In this document: one piece after another, positions 50,779 through 59,858 of the stretch
Position numbering within the stretch: position 1 is the stretch's first letter
How the letters are laid out: each line of letters starts with the position of its first letter
Source of the DNA: Thermogladius sp023256015
GTDB taxonomy: Archaea; Thermoproteota; Thermoprotei_A; Sulfolobales; Desulfurococcaceae
NCBI RefSeq assembly: GCF_051131135.1
Contig: NZ_CP151274.1
Coordinates: forward strand, 682,001 to 746,000
Reading direction: 5' to 3'
DNA: 64,000 bases
The notes under the pieces: model-generated
Told to the model about the DNA's origin: nothing
Seen by the model: the letters and a program-made list of their open reading frames with translations, nothing else
The model's database searches: none
Position numbers and translations under genes: made by a program

Positions 50779-52998
50779 CTAACCGTATGGAGATGGGGCG
50801 GCGCGTCTAGCGACACTGCTCATTCTCTTGATCTCCGAAGCGAGCCTCTCGTACTCCTCTACCTGGTCCTTCGTCAGACTCGGCTTCACGACCTCGAGCG
50901 CCTTGAGGAAGTACTTCATCTCTACAGGCCTGGCCTCGAGCCTCTCCCTCAAGGCGAGCATCACGGCTTCTCTCACGACAGCGGCTATGTCGGCGCCCGT
51001 GTAGCCCTCCGTCAGCCTCGCTAGCTCCTCCAGGTTAACGTCACTAGCCAACGGGACTCTCCTCGTGTGCACCTTGAAGATCTCGAGCCTAGCCTTGTAG
51101 TCCGGCGGTGGCACGTAGACGAGCCTGTCGAACCTGCCGGGCCTCAGTAGCGCTGGGTCTAGTATGTCCGGCCTATTGGTAGCCGCTATCACGACGACCT
51201 TCCTGAGGGGCTGTATACCGTCGAGCTCGGTAAGCAGCTGGTTCACGATCCTGTCGGTGACGCCGCTGTCGTACCTCGCCCCTCTAGCCGGCGCTATAGA
51301 GTCTATCTCGTCGAAGAAGACCACGCACGGAGCGACTTGCCTGGCCCTCCTGAACACCTCTCTTATCGCCTTCTCGGACTCGCCGACCCACTTGCTCAGC
51401 ACCTCGGGGCCCCTTATGGCGATGAAGTTGGCACCGCTCTCCGTCGCCACGGCCTTGGCCAGCAGGGTCTTACCGGTGCCGGGAGGGCCGTACAAGAGGA
51501 TGCCCTTCGGCGGCTCTATGCCCATTTTGCTAATGACGTCCGGGTACTTGAGCGGCCACTCGACAGCCTCCCTGAGCTGCTGCTTGACGTCCTCTAGACC
51601 TCCTATATCGCTCCACCTGACCTCAGGTACCTCGACGAAGACCTCCCTGATTAGCGAGGGCTGTACGAGTTTAAGCGCGTTCAGGAAGTCGCCCATCGTC
51701 ACCTTGAGCTTCTCGAGCTTGCTGGCCGGTATAGGCTGGTTGAGGTCGACGCTCTCCTCCTTCACGAACCTCCTCAACGCCGCGAGGGCGGCCTCCTTGA
51801 CTAGCGCTGCGAGGTCTGCCCCTGTATACCCGTGCGTGATCTCGGCTAGCTTACCCAAGTCCACGTCCTCGGCGAGGGGCATGTTCCTGGTGTGGACGGC
51901 GAGGATCTCCCTCCTAGCCCTCTTGTCGGGGGGTGGTATCTCTATCTCCCTGTCGAACCTGCCCGGCCTCCTTAGAGCCGGGTCCAGCGCGTCGGGCCTG
52001 TTAGTGGCGCCTATTACTATGACCCTGCCTCTCTCCTTCAAACCGTCCATCAGCGTGAGTAGCTGCGCTACGACCCTCTTCTCGACCTCTCCTACGACCT
52101 CCTCCCTCTTCGGCGCTATGCTGTCGATCTCGTCGATGAAGATCAGGGCCGGAGCGTTCTGCTCGGCCTCCTTGAACACTTCTCTAAGCCTCTCCTCCGA
52201 CTCGCCGTAGAACTTGCTCATGATCTCTGGGCCGTTGATCGCTATGAAGTAGGCCCCGATCTCGTTGGCTAGCGCCTTGGCTAGGAGCGTCTTGCCAGTA
52301 CCGGGGGGACCGTAAAGCAGTATCCCCTTCGGGGGCTCTATACCCAGCCTGTTGAAGAGCTCCGGGTGTCTAAGGGGGAGCTCGACGATCTCCCTGATCC
52401 TCTCCTTGACCTCTTCCAGGTCGCCTATGTCCTCCCAGGTGACTCTGGGTATACCCCTTGCTACGGCCTCCTCCTTCACCGGCTCTTCTCTGATCACTAT
52501 CTCGGTGTTATCGGTTATGTACACGTTCGACGTAGGCTGCGTGCTCACGACAGCCATCTTCAACTCCATGCCGAAAAACGGTATGACGATTATCTCCCCC
52601 CTGCTCACAGGAGTGTAGGGCGGCAGGAGGCGCCTCACGTAGCTCGGGTCTAGGGAGATCCCGTAGAAACCGTAACCCTCGGGCGCCACGGGTGCTAAGA
52701 CGACTCTTGTAGCCGGCTCGATCTTAGCGGGCCTCACAATGACGTACTCGTTTATCCCGACGCCGATCTTATTCCTTATGTAGCCGTCCAGCCTTATCAC
52801 CTCCTTCCCCGCGTCCTCGGGTCTAGCGGGCAGTACTCTCACTACCACAGAGCCCTTCGGCCCTATGACCTCGATGTAGTCGCCCGACTCTACACCGAGG
52901 CTCCTCATGACCCTCTCGTCCATCCTCGCGATCTTTCTGCCCACGTCGCTGGTTCTCGCCTCTAGCACCCTGAGCTTAACCTCACCGGTCTTACTCAC
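50779..52998 (-). CDS. cdc48: Cdc48/VCP-type AAA ATPase
   Basis: This 739-residue protein has the N-domain (double-psi barrel plus the four-stranded part, about 5-175) and two AAA modules. Each carries GPPGTGKTLLAKA (first at 230-242, second near 505), Walker B with FIDEIDSIAPKR / FFDEIDSIAPAR, and GATNRPD / AATNRPD sensors. It unfolds proteins, often for the proteasome. The C-terminal tail is short. It is upstream of tmcA, the 5' end is at the divergent promoter region before the KaiC-like gene. Confidence 0.96.
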   Translation of the reverse strand: MSKTGEVKLRVLEARTSDVGRKIARMDERVMRSLGVESGDYIEVIGPKGSVVVRVLPARPEDAGKEVIRLDGYIRNKIGVGINEYVIVRPAKIEPATRVVLAPVAPEGYGFYGISLDPSYVRRLLPPYTPVSRGEIIVIPFFGMELKMAVVSTQPTSNVYITDNTEIVIREEPVKEEAVARGIPRVTWEDIGDLEEVKERIREIVELPLRHPELFNRLGIEPPKGILLYGPPGTGKTLLAKALANEIGAYFIAINGPEIMSKFYGESEERLREVFKEAEQNAPALIFIDEIDSIAPKREEVVGEVEKRVVAQLLTLMDGLKERGRVIVIGATNRPDALDPALRRPGRFDREIEIPPPDKRARREILAVHTRNMPLAEDVDLGKLAEITHGYTGADLAALVKEAALAALRRFVKEESVDLNQPIPASKLEKLKVTMGDFLNALKLVQPSLIREVFVEVPEVRWSDIGGLEDVKQQLREAVEWPLKYPDVISKMGIEPPKGILLYGPPGTGKTLLAKAVATESGANFIAIRGPEVLSKWVGESEKAIREVFRRARQVAPCVVFFDEIDSIAPARGARYDSGVTDRIVNQLLTELDGIQPLRKVVVIAATNRPDILDPALLRPGRFDRLVYVPPPDYKARLEIFKVHTRRVPLASDVNLEELARLTEGYTGADIAAVVREAVMLALRERLEARPVEMKYFLKALEVVKPSLTKDQVEEYERLASEIKRMSSVARRAAPSPYG

Positions 52999-53174
52999 GG
53001 AGAAGCACCTCTAGTCCAGTCTGTAATTAGGGCGATAATCCGTTATTATAATTTAACACCCCGTAGGCGAGCTCCACCCGGTCGCGGCGTGCGAGTAGCG
53101 AGCCACGTAGAGAACGGGCTCGTCTACCCGCGTGTACTTGGTTTGAGACGAGCAGACCACCTCCACGGTACAAG

Positions 53175-53183
53175 GTTTTTAAT
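53175..53183 (+). promoter_or_regulatory. TATA box for the second KaiC-like gene
   Basis: GTTTTTAAT is 22 nt before ATG 53205 and 49 nt before ATG 53232. A GGTGGT ribosome-binding sequence just before the second ATG favours that start. Confidence 0.5.
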
Positions 53184-53231
53184 ACTGTTTTTCCAGAGTG
53201 ATTAATGCTGCGGCTCTGGCGGTGGTCAGAG

Positions 53232-53972
53232 ATGGTCGAGAGAGTGAAGACGGGTATCCCGGGGTTCGACGAGATACTGAACGGCGGTATCCCGAAGAGG
53301 AACGTGGTGCTGCTGAGCGGCGGGCCCGGCACGGGTAAGACTATAATGGCGAGCCAGTTCCTGTGGAACGGGCTACAGATGGGCGAGCCGGGCGTATACG
53401 TGGCCCTTGAGGAGCACCCGGTCCAGGTCAGGGTCAACATGAAGCAGTTCGGCTGGGATGTAAAGCAGTACGAGCAACAAGGGGTCTTCGCAGTAGTTGA
53501 CGCGTTCACCGGGGGGATCGGGGAGGCCGCGAAGAGGGAGAAGTACGTCGTCAAAGACCCGACAGACGTAGGCGAGCTCGTGGACGTCGTGAAGACGGCT
53601 ATCAAAGACGTGAACGCGATGAGGGTGGTGATAGACAGTGTCTCAACGCTGTACTTGACTAAACCGTCAGTTGCGAGGAGCGTGATAATGTCGTTGAAGA
53701 AGGTGCTCTCGGGTACAGGCACCACGTCAATGCTGGTGTCACAGGTCTCGGTGACGGAGAGGGGGTTTGGCGGCCCGGGTGTAGAACACGCGGCGGACGG
53801 TATCGTCAGGCTCGACCTCGACGAGGTCGATGGGGAGCTGGTTAGGAGCGTTATCGTCTGGAAGATGAGGGGCACCAGCCACAGCCTGAAGAGGCACCCG
53901 TTCGAGATAACAGACAAGGGTATCGTGATATACCCGGACAAAGTCGTGAAGACGCGTGGGGTTGTCGGTTAA
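53232..53972 (+). CDS. KaiC-like RecA-superfamily ATPase (second)
   Basis: From ATG 53232 the product has 246 residues with TGIPGFDEILNGGIPKR, Walker A GGPGTGKT (30-37), VALEEHPVQVRVNM and Walker B VVIDSVSTLYLT. An upstream ATG at 53205 would add nine residues, less likely because a GGTGGT element sits directly before 53232. It is similar in design to the protein at 47506 (both end as single-domain KaiC forms). It is followed 73 nt later by reverse gyrase with its own promoter. Confidence 0.85.
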   Translation: MVERVKTGIPGFDEILNGGIPKRNVVLLSGGPGTGKTIMASQFLWNGLQMGEPGVYVALEEHPVQVRVNMKQFGWDVKQYEQQGVFAVVDAFTGGIGEAAKREKYVVKDPTDVGELVDVVKTAIKDVNAMRVVIDSVSTLYLTKPSVARSVIMSLKKVLSGTGTTSMLVSQVSVTERGFGGPGVEHAADGIVRLDLDEVDGELVRSVIVWKMRGTSHSLKRHPFEITDKGIVIYPDKVVKTRGVVG

Positions 53973-54004
53973 AAGTTTTTTGCTTGTCCATTGTAGGAGG
54001 AAAG

Positions 54005-54013
54005 TTATATAAG
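54005..54013 (+). promoter_or_regulatory. TATA box for reverse gyrase
   Basis: TTATATAAG is 32 nt before the ATG at 54046. The spacing fits a very short leader. Confidence 0.6.
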
Positions 54014-54045
54014 CTGTCCTTCAACGGTTTATCACATAGAAAACA

Positions 54046-57000
54046 ATGGCTGGTTCCATGGAGGTTGGTTTAAAGAGGCTGGACGAGCCAATAGCCGTTT
54101 ACAGGCACGCGTGTCCTAACTGTGGTAGGGACATCGACGACCTACGCCTCTTTTACAGGGCCCCCTGCAAGTCGTGTTTGAGAGACGAGGACTTCTTTGA
54201 GCTTAAGAAGATGGTCGACAAGTCGGGGGCGGGGCTGGAGGACCTAGACCTCTTCAAGACGTATTACGAGAGGCTGGCCAACAGAGAGGGCGGGCTGAAG
54301 AGGCTCCTCGAGGAGGAGGAGGCCCTTAGAGAGTTCGAGGAGTTCTTCGCCAGGGCTACGAAGGGCTCGAGGCCCTCGAGCGCCCAGAAGACGTGGGCTA
54401 GGCGGGTGTTGAGGGGGGTCTCCTTCACCATTGTCGCGCCGACGGGTATGGGTAAGACCCTGTTCTCCCTCGTGATGTCGCTCTACCTGGTCTCGAAGAA
54501 CAGGGGGTACAAGGTAGTAGTCGCCTTCCCCACAGTAGTACTGCTGTCCCAGTCCATTAGTAGGGTCAAAGAGCTCGCGGAGAACGCGGGTGTCCGCCTC
54601 TGCACTGAGGAAGAGAGCGCCGGGAGCGATTGCGTGAGAATAGTCTACGTCTACGGTAGGATGGGGAAGGAGGAGAGGGCTAAGGCGATGAAGGCTATAG
54701 AAGAGGGTAGCTTCAACGTGCTACTAGTGACTAACAGGTTCCTCCAGGACAACGTCGAAGTACTGAGCAGGCACAAGTACAAGCTGGTAGTAATGGACGA
54801 CGTCGACGCGGTCTTGAGGAGCAAGCGGTCCGTGTCCACCGTGATGAGGCTGATAGGTATCACAGAGGACGAGATAGAGGAGGGTATTAGGCTTGTCAGG
54901 GCGACGCAGAGGCTGGCTAGGAGGCTGAGCGACGATGAAAGGTCGAAGCTCGAGAAGGAAGTCGAGGAACTGGAAAAGAAGTTGAGCGAGGTAAGGAGGA
55001 GAATAGACACGGTACTAGTGGTGAACACCGCGACCGGTAGGCCTCGAGGAGTCTACCCGAAGCTATTCAAGGTTTTCATGGGCTTCGTGGCAGGCTCGAG
55101 GCCCGAGGCTTTGAGGAATATAGTGGACACGTACACTGTACCCGAGGAGAGTGTCGAGGAGGCAGTCATAGACCTGGTCTCGAAACTGGGTAGTGGCGGG
55201 CTCGTTTTCGTCCCCGTCGACAAGGGCGTTGAGTACGCCGATAAACTAGCCGGGTTGTTGAGGGAGCGCGGTGTTAAAGCGGAGTCCTTCCACAGTAAGA
55301 GGCCGCCGCGGATACTCTCCGAGTTCGAGAGAGGGGATGTAGACGTCTTAGTCGGCGTCGCGGTCTACTACGGGACGCTGGTGAGAGGGCTTGACATGCC
55401 TGCTAGAGTAAGGTACGCAGTATTCGCTGGAGTACCCCGCCACAAGTTCAGCAGCAAGCTCGAGGACGTCTCCCCAATAGACCTGTTGAGGCTAATAGCG
55501 GCCCTTCTAGAGGTCGTTGAAGGAGACGAGAAACGCGACCTGGAGAAAATCTTTGGCAGGCTGTCCTCTAGGTTCAGGAGGCTCAGCGGCGCAGCGCTCT
55601 TCAGAGTCAGGGAGGACTTCAGGAAGAAGCTCAGCGGCGAGCAGGTCGAGGAGACCCCCCTACTAAGGGACTTGACGACCGCCCTCGAGTACGCCAGGAG
55701 GCTTCTGTCTAGGGAGGACGTGAGGAGCAAGCTGAGCAGCGTGGGCGAGGTCGCGCTGGTGACGGAGGACGGGCAGCAGTACATCATGATACCGGACTAC
55801 ACGACTTACATCCAAGCTAGCGGTAGAACCAGTAGGCTGTACCCCGGCGGGCTGACGAAGGGGCTGTCTGTGCTTGTGGTCGACGACGTCAGGCTTCTTA
55901 GGGGGCTCGCTAGGAGGCTGAGGTGGGTTCTAGAAGACTTCCAGTTCAAGGACTTGAAGGACGTGGACCTGGACGCGGTGGTGTCCGAGATAGACAGGGA
56001 CAGGGAGGAAGTACTGAGGGTCATGAAGGGGGAGGTGAAAGAGAGCAAGGTGCACCAGCTGGTCAAGTCCACGCTCTTGATAGTCGAGTCCCCGAACAAG
56101 GCTAGGACGATAGCCAGGTTCTTCGGCAGGCCCTCCATCAGGATCCTGGGCAAGGGCTTGCTCGCCTACGAAGTGGCCACCGGTAACTACATCCTCACGA
56201 TCGTCGCAAGCGGGGGGCACGTATACGACCTAGTAGCGAGCAAGAACAGGGACCTAATATTCGAGAAACTGGCCGGGAGAGACGTGGATGACGAGAGCGT
56301 CTACGGTATCTTGAGAGACGGGTCTAAGTTCATCCCGATTTACACGGACATCAAGAAGTGCGAGGACGGGCGCCAGTTCACAGATGAGCCCCAGGAACAG
56401 GCTCTCTGCGACAAGATAGCGCTGCGGAAGCTCGAGGTGATAAACGTGCTGAGAGAGCTGGCCAGGGAGGTAGACCTCGTCCTAGTGGGCACAGACCCGG
56501 ATACCGAGGGCGAGAAGATAGCATGGGATCTAACGGTACTACTAAGGCCCTACAACAGGAACATTAAGAGGATAAGGTTCCACGAGGTCACGAAGAGGGC
56601 GATCCTGAACGCCATTGCGAACCCGGAGGACATAGACCTCAACATGGTGAAGGCGCAGATCGTGAGGAGGCTCGACGACAGGTGGGTCGGCTTCACGCTC
56701 TCCGCTATCCTCCAGAAGTACCTGTGGGTCCAATACTGCTACGAAGAAATGCACAACCCCAAGAGGGGGATCAAGAGCGTCCGCGACTGTTGCAGGCCTA
56801 ACTACAACTGGAGCGCAGGGAGGGTGCAGAGCCCCGTCCTCATGTACATACTCGAAGGTGTGATGAAAAAAAGTAAGCTTAGAGGGTACAGGCTCTCAGT
56901 GATACTCTCTCACAACGGCGTCGAGAAGAGGGTGGAGATACCATTAAAGAAGAGGGGATTCCCGGGTATCCTCAGGGAACTTTCTAAGAGGGAGTTAGGT

Positions 57001-58146
57001 AGCAGGGACCCCAAGGTCGCCTCTAAGAGGGTGAGAGATAAGCTGTCGAAGTCTTTCATAAATAACGTGGAGGTGAGGCTCGTAAAACTGAGGCACGATG
57101 AGAGAGAGGTGGATCCCCCGCCCCCGTTCACGACAGACACCCTGCTGGCGGAAGCCTCGAGAACCCTGGGCTTCACGGCCTCCTTGGCCATGAATATCGC
57201 ACAGGAACTGTTCGAGGTAGGCTTGATAACGTATCACAGGACCGACAGCACCAGAGTAAGCGATGCGGGCTTGGCTGTGGCGAGGCAGTACATTGAGGAG
57301 AAGTACGGTGACACAGCCCTGTTCAAGCCCAGGCAGTGGGGTACGGGCGGGGCACACGAGTGTATAAGACCCACCAGGCCCATCGACGCCGAGCGCCTGA
57401 GGGAACTTGTAAGGGAGGGAGTGCTGGACTTCCCCATCCAGTTGAGGAGGGAGCACTACCAGTTGTACGACCTTATATTCAGGAGGTTCATTGCCAGCCA
57501 GATGAAGGCGGCGAAGGTTCTTGCCGAGAAGTACGAGTTGGAGTTTTGTCTAAAGGACGGAGCGGAGGGCGAGTGTGCGAAAAAAGCCTCGCTGGAGCAA
57601 ACCGACTACGTAGACGTGGTCGAGCCGGGCTTCTTGGACATGTACAAGCCGTTTACTGTAGACCCCAAGAACAGACTGCCGGAGGTCGAGACGCCGGTGA
57701 AACTGGTCGTCAAAGACGTGGTATTCATTCAGCCCCCACTCCCGAAAACGCACGAGGTCGTTTCGTGGATGAAGGAGAAAGGGATCGGTAGACCGAGTAC
57801 TTACGCGAAAATCCTGTCTACCCTCGTGGAGAGAGGCTACGTGATTATTAGAGAGAACAGGCTAATAGTGGCTAAAAAGGGCAAGATGGTAGCGGAGTTT
57901 TTGTTCAAAGAGTTGTTCCCGCACAACGCTTCGGGGAGGACGAGCTGGACTAAAACCCCGATGATCGGCGTTGAGGCTACGAGGCTACTGGAGAGTAAAA
58001 TGGACGACGTAGCAACCGGTAAAGAGGACTACTCGAGCGTGCTCAACGCGATATACAGCGAGCTTCACAGCCTGGTCTTGAACAACGACGAACTTCTGAG
58101 CAAGCTCAGGGACAGGTACTCGTTCTACTGCGGGAGGGAGAGCTAA
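54046..58146 (+). CDS. rgy: Reverse gyrase
   Basis: This 1366-residue protein has an N-terminal zinc finger C23-x2-C26-x14-C41-x2-C44, an SF2 helicase-like half with Walker A APTGMGKT (131-138), Walker B VVMDDVDAVL and the motif-VI-like QASGRTSRLYPGG. It joins a topoisomerase IA half with TLLIVESPNKARTIARFFG (toprim), GTDPDTEGEKIAWD and the catalytic Tyr in GLITYHRTDSTR. It introduces positive supercoils using ATP and is the hallmark gene of hyperthermophiles. The coiled-coil latch region (about 280-325) is a run of Glu/Lys-rich helix. No intein is seen. Confidence 0.97.
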   Translation: MAGSMEVGLKRLDEPIAVYRHACPNCGRDIDDLRLFYRAPCKSCLRDEDFFELKKMVDKSGAGLEDLDLFKTYYERLANREGGLKRLLEEEEALREFEEFFARATKGSRPSSAQKTWARRVLRGVSFTIVAPTGMGKTLFSLVMSLYLVSKNRGYKVVVAFPTVVLLSQSISRVKELAENAGVRLCTEEESAGSDCVRIVYVYGRMGKEERAKAMKAIEEGSFNVLLVTNRFLQDNVEVLSRHKYKLVVMDDVDAVLRSKRSVSTVMRLIGITEDEIEEGIRLVRATQRLARRLSDDERSKLEKEVEELEKKLSEVRRRIDTVLVVNTATGRPRGVYPKLFKVFMGFVAGSRPEALRNIVDTYTVPEESVEEAVIDLVSKLGSGGLVFVPVDKGVEYADKLAGLLRERGVKAESFHSKRPPRILSEFERGDVDVLVGVAVYYGTLVRGLDMPARVRYAVFAGVPRHKFSSKLEDVSPIDLLRLIAALLEVVEGDEKRDLEKIFGRLSSRFRRLSGAALFRVREDFRKKLSGEQVEETPLLRDLTTALEYARRLLSREDVRSKLSSVGEVALVTEDGQQYIMIPDYTTYIQASGRTSRLYPGGLTKGLSVLVVDDVRLLRGLARRLRWVLEDFQFKDLKDVDLDAVVSEIDRDREEVLRVMKGEVKESKVHQLVKSTLLIVESPNKARTIARFFGRPSIRILGKGLLAYEVATGNYILTIVASGGHVYDLVASKNRDLIFEKLAGRDVDDESVYGILRDGSKFIPIYTDIKKCEDGRQFTDEPQEQALCDKIALRKLEVINVLRELAREVDLVLVGTDPDTEGEKIAWDLTVLLRPYNRNIKRIRFHEVTKRAILNAIANPEDIDLNMVKAQIVRRLDDRWVGFTLSAILQKYLWVQYCYEEMHNPKRGIKSVRDCCRPNYNWSAGRVQSPVLMYILEGVMKKSKLRGYRLSVILSHNGVEKRVEIPLKKRGFPGILRELSKRELGSRDPKVASKRVRDKLSKSFINNVEVRLVKLRHDEREVDPPPPFTTDTLLAEASRTLGFTASLAMNIAQELFEVGLITYHRTDSTRVSDAGLAVARQYIEEKYGDTALFKPRQWGTGGAHECIRPTRPIDAERLRELVREGVLDFPIQLRREHYQLYDLIFRRFIASQMKAAKVLAEKYELEFCLKDGAEGECAKKASLEQTDYVDVVEPGFLDMYKPFTVDPKNRLPEVETPVKLVVKDVVFIQPPLPKTHEVVSWMKEKGIGRPSTYAKILSTLVERGYVIIRENRLIVAKKGKMVAEFLFKELFPHNASGRTSWTKTPMIGVEATRLLESKMDDVATGKEDYSSVLNAIYSELHSLVLNNDELLSKLRDRYSFYCGRES

Positions 58147-58170
58147 TAGGTCCCCGCGAGGACCCGGTGG

Positions 58171-59091
58171 ATGAAAGTAGAGTTTGTGGGGGGCAAGGAG
58201 GCGCCTTCCGGGGGGCTACTGGCCGTAGCTCACCTGAGCGTCCACGAGGCCGGGCTGAGGCTCAACCTGGAAGCCACGAGGAAAATAGTCTTCTACGCAA
58301 GCGAGAACAACGTCTCCACGATTGTCCTGCCTTACATGCAGCCGTACGGCCCCATTATCCAGTTATACGACGTGATCCGAAGAGACGACCTACGCAAGTT
58401 CTTCGCTCTGACTAGGGAGTCGAGCTACATTAATACCCTGGTCACTCTCTCAGACCACTACGGCGTAAGCATCGTCCTCCCAGGCTACTTCGAGAGGGTC
58501 TCCTCCAAGATATACGTCTCCACGGCCTTCACCTCGTGGGAGCTCGAAGAAGGCCTGGCTACCCGCAGGAAGCTCGTGCTCAACGAGAAGGAGAGGAGGC
58601 TCGGTCTCTCTAAGGGGGTGGACCTGCCGATGTTCGTAGACAAAGGGCTCGTCTTTAACACGTTAATAGAAGACGAGCTATTCTACCCCGAGATAGCGAG
58701 GTTCATTACGGAGAACAACGCGAACCTGCTTATAGTGGCGCTCCCGCAGGTAGAACCGCCTAAGAACTACATCGAGTTGTCGAAGAGCCTGGCGTTGATC
58801 TACAGGGTGTGGGTTCTGGTTCCGGGTAGCAGGTTCGTGAGGAGGGACGGCACGGTCTACGCTCTCCCCACGATAATGATCAACCCCGAGGGCGAGATAA
58901 TCTACAAGCACTACGGTCTAGAGGAGGCGTTTATCGTGATAGCCAAAGGCCTCCTTAGGTCTGCGCCTAGGACTATCGGTTTAAATTCCAGGACGTTCTA
59001 TAGACTCTACAGGCACTTGTACAAGAGGTACAGCATTTATGGGGGAGTCCCTGGAGAAGGTGGTGCCGGTCAAACTGGGCAGCCTAGCTGA
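58171..59091 (+). CDS. Nitrilase-fold protein lacking the catalytic Cys
   Basis: This 306-residue protein aligns by eye with the C-N hydrolase superfamily: N-terminal beta-strand/helix, STIVLPYMQPYG where active enzymes have a PE-x-x-(L)-x-GY with the catalytic Glu, RRKLVLNEKERRLGL near the Lys, and TLIEDELFYPEIARF where active enzymes read LICYDxRFPELxR. The nucleophile Cys position is Glu167 and the catalytic Glu position is not acidic. It is therefore probably non-enzymatic. It follows reverse gyrase by 24 nt. The last 17 residues are Gly-rich and overlap the next gene by 53 nt. Confidence 0.55.
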   Translation: MKVEFVGGKEAPSGGLLAVAHLSVHEAGLRLNLEATRKIVFYASENNVSTIVLPYMQPYGPIIQLYDVIRRDDLRKFFALTRESSYINTLVTLSDHYGVSIVLPGYFERVSSKIYVSTAFTSWELEEGLATRRKLVLNEKERRLGLSKGVDLPMFVDKGLVFNTLIEDELFYPEIARFITENNANLLIVALPQVEPPKNYIELSKSLALIYRVWVLVPGSRFVRRDGTVYALPTIMINPEGEIIYKHYGLEEAFIVIAKGLLRSAPRTIGLNSRTFYRLYRHLYKRYSIYGGVPGEGGAGQTGQPS

Positions 59092-59401
59092 CCTCGTAAG
59101 GCTCGCCGCCGCTATCTCCATGCCCCAGGGGGCCTCTTACATCCTGAGGTTCGAGACGGGCGACAAGGTGGTCTTGGGGATTCTAGGGGTGTTCAGGGAC
59201 TACTACAAGTACTACGGGATACCCGTGTTCTACTACTACATAGCCGAGGGTAAAGAGGCCGAGGACTTGAAGAACACCAACTATATAGTGGCGTCTCTAA
59301 GCGAGGACAGGTTCGAGCTCTCGAAACACCCGAAGCCAGGGCTGACAATACCGCTGATCAGGTTGGCGGCAAAACCGGACTTCATACCAGACCTGCAGTG
59401 A
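59039..59401 (+). CDS. Conserved-looking small protein of unknown function
   Basis: This 120-residue protein starts at ATG 59039 inside the nitrilase-fold gene. It is alpha/beta with a Tyr-rich middle (FRDYYKYYGIPVFYYYIAEG) and no metal or nucleotide motif. It has no membrane span. The 53-nt overlap suggests translational coupling or a wrong start in one of the pair. Not recognised. Confidence 0.6.
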   Translation: MGESLEKVVPVKLGSLADLVRLAAAISMPQGASYILRFETGDKVVLGILGVFRDYYKYYGIPVFYYYIAEGKEAEDLKNTNYIVASLSEDRFELSKHPKPGLTIPLIRLAAKPDFIPDLQ

Positions 59402-59402
59402 G

Positions 59403-59801
59403 CTACCTCAACCTAACGATGAGCCTTCTACCCATTATCGAGAAGTACTCTACCTCGACGCCTGTCTGGACTTTGTCCCTGATCTTCTCGTCTATGAACT
59501 CCTTCTCCACCTCGAAGGTCTCGTAGCTCTCCAAGTCCATCACTTGAACCTTGTCCCCCATGTCGGCTATGACCTGCCCAACCCTCTTCTCGATGATCGG
59601 GACCTCCACTTGCGTGTCCACGGGTGCGACCAGCGTCTTTTTAGCCTTGCTGAAGAGGCCTATCGCCACAACGTGGGCTTTGGCACTCCCGTGCTTCCCC
59701 GTCTTCGCCCTCGACATCTCTACTACTCTACAGGGCTCGTTGTCTATGACTATGAAGCTGCCCACTTTCAAGTTTCCAAGCGTCTCGTAGGTCTTGCTCA
59801 T
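59403..59801 (-). CDS. eif5a: Translation factor aIF5A
   Basis: From ATG 59801 the product has 132 residues with the hypusine-site loop KTGKHGSAKAHVVAIGLF (modified Lys in TGKHG) and an OB-fold C-terminus. The upstream in-frame extension of seven residues is set aside because GGTGGT lies just before 59801, a good ribosome-binding sequence. aIF5A promotes peptide-bond formation at difficult stretches and needs deoxyhypusine synthase, not present here. Its 3' end is 1 nt from the convergent gene. Confidence 0.95.
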   Translation of the reverse strand: MSKTYETLGNLKVGSFIVIDNEPCRVVEMSRAKTGKHGSAKAHVVAIGLFSKAKKTLVAPVDTQVEVPIIEKRVGQVIADMGDKVQVMDLESYETFEVEKEFIDEKIRDKVQTGVEVEYFSIMGRRLIVRLR

Positions 59802-59858
59802 GTGGTAACCACCATCAAGCAATAGTTATATTCCGTGAACAACTCTTTTAAGCTTCAC

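Noticed and set aside
51164..52210. 348-codon plus-strand frame opposite cdc48
   Set aside because: Antisense shadow of two AAA domains; composition Ser/Leu-rich and no fold signature.
53027..53941. 304-codon minus-strand frame opposite the KaiC-like gene
   Set aside because: Ser/Thr/Pro-rich shadow of the opposite strand, no motifs, and the plus strand has Walker A and B.
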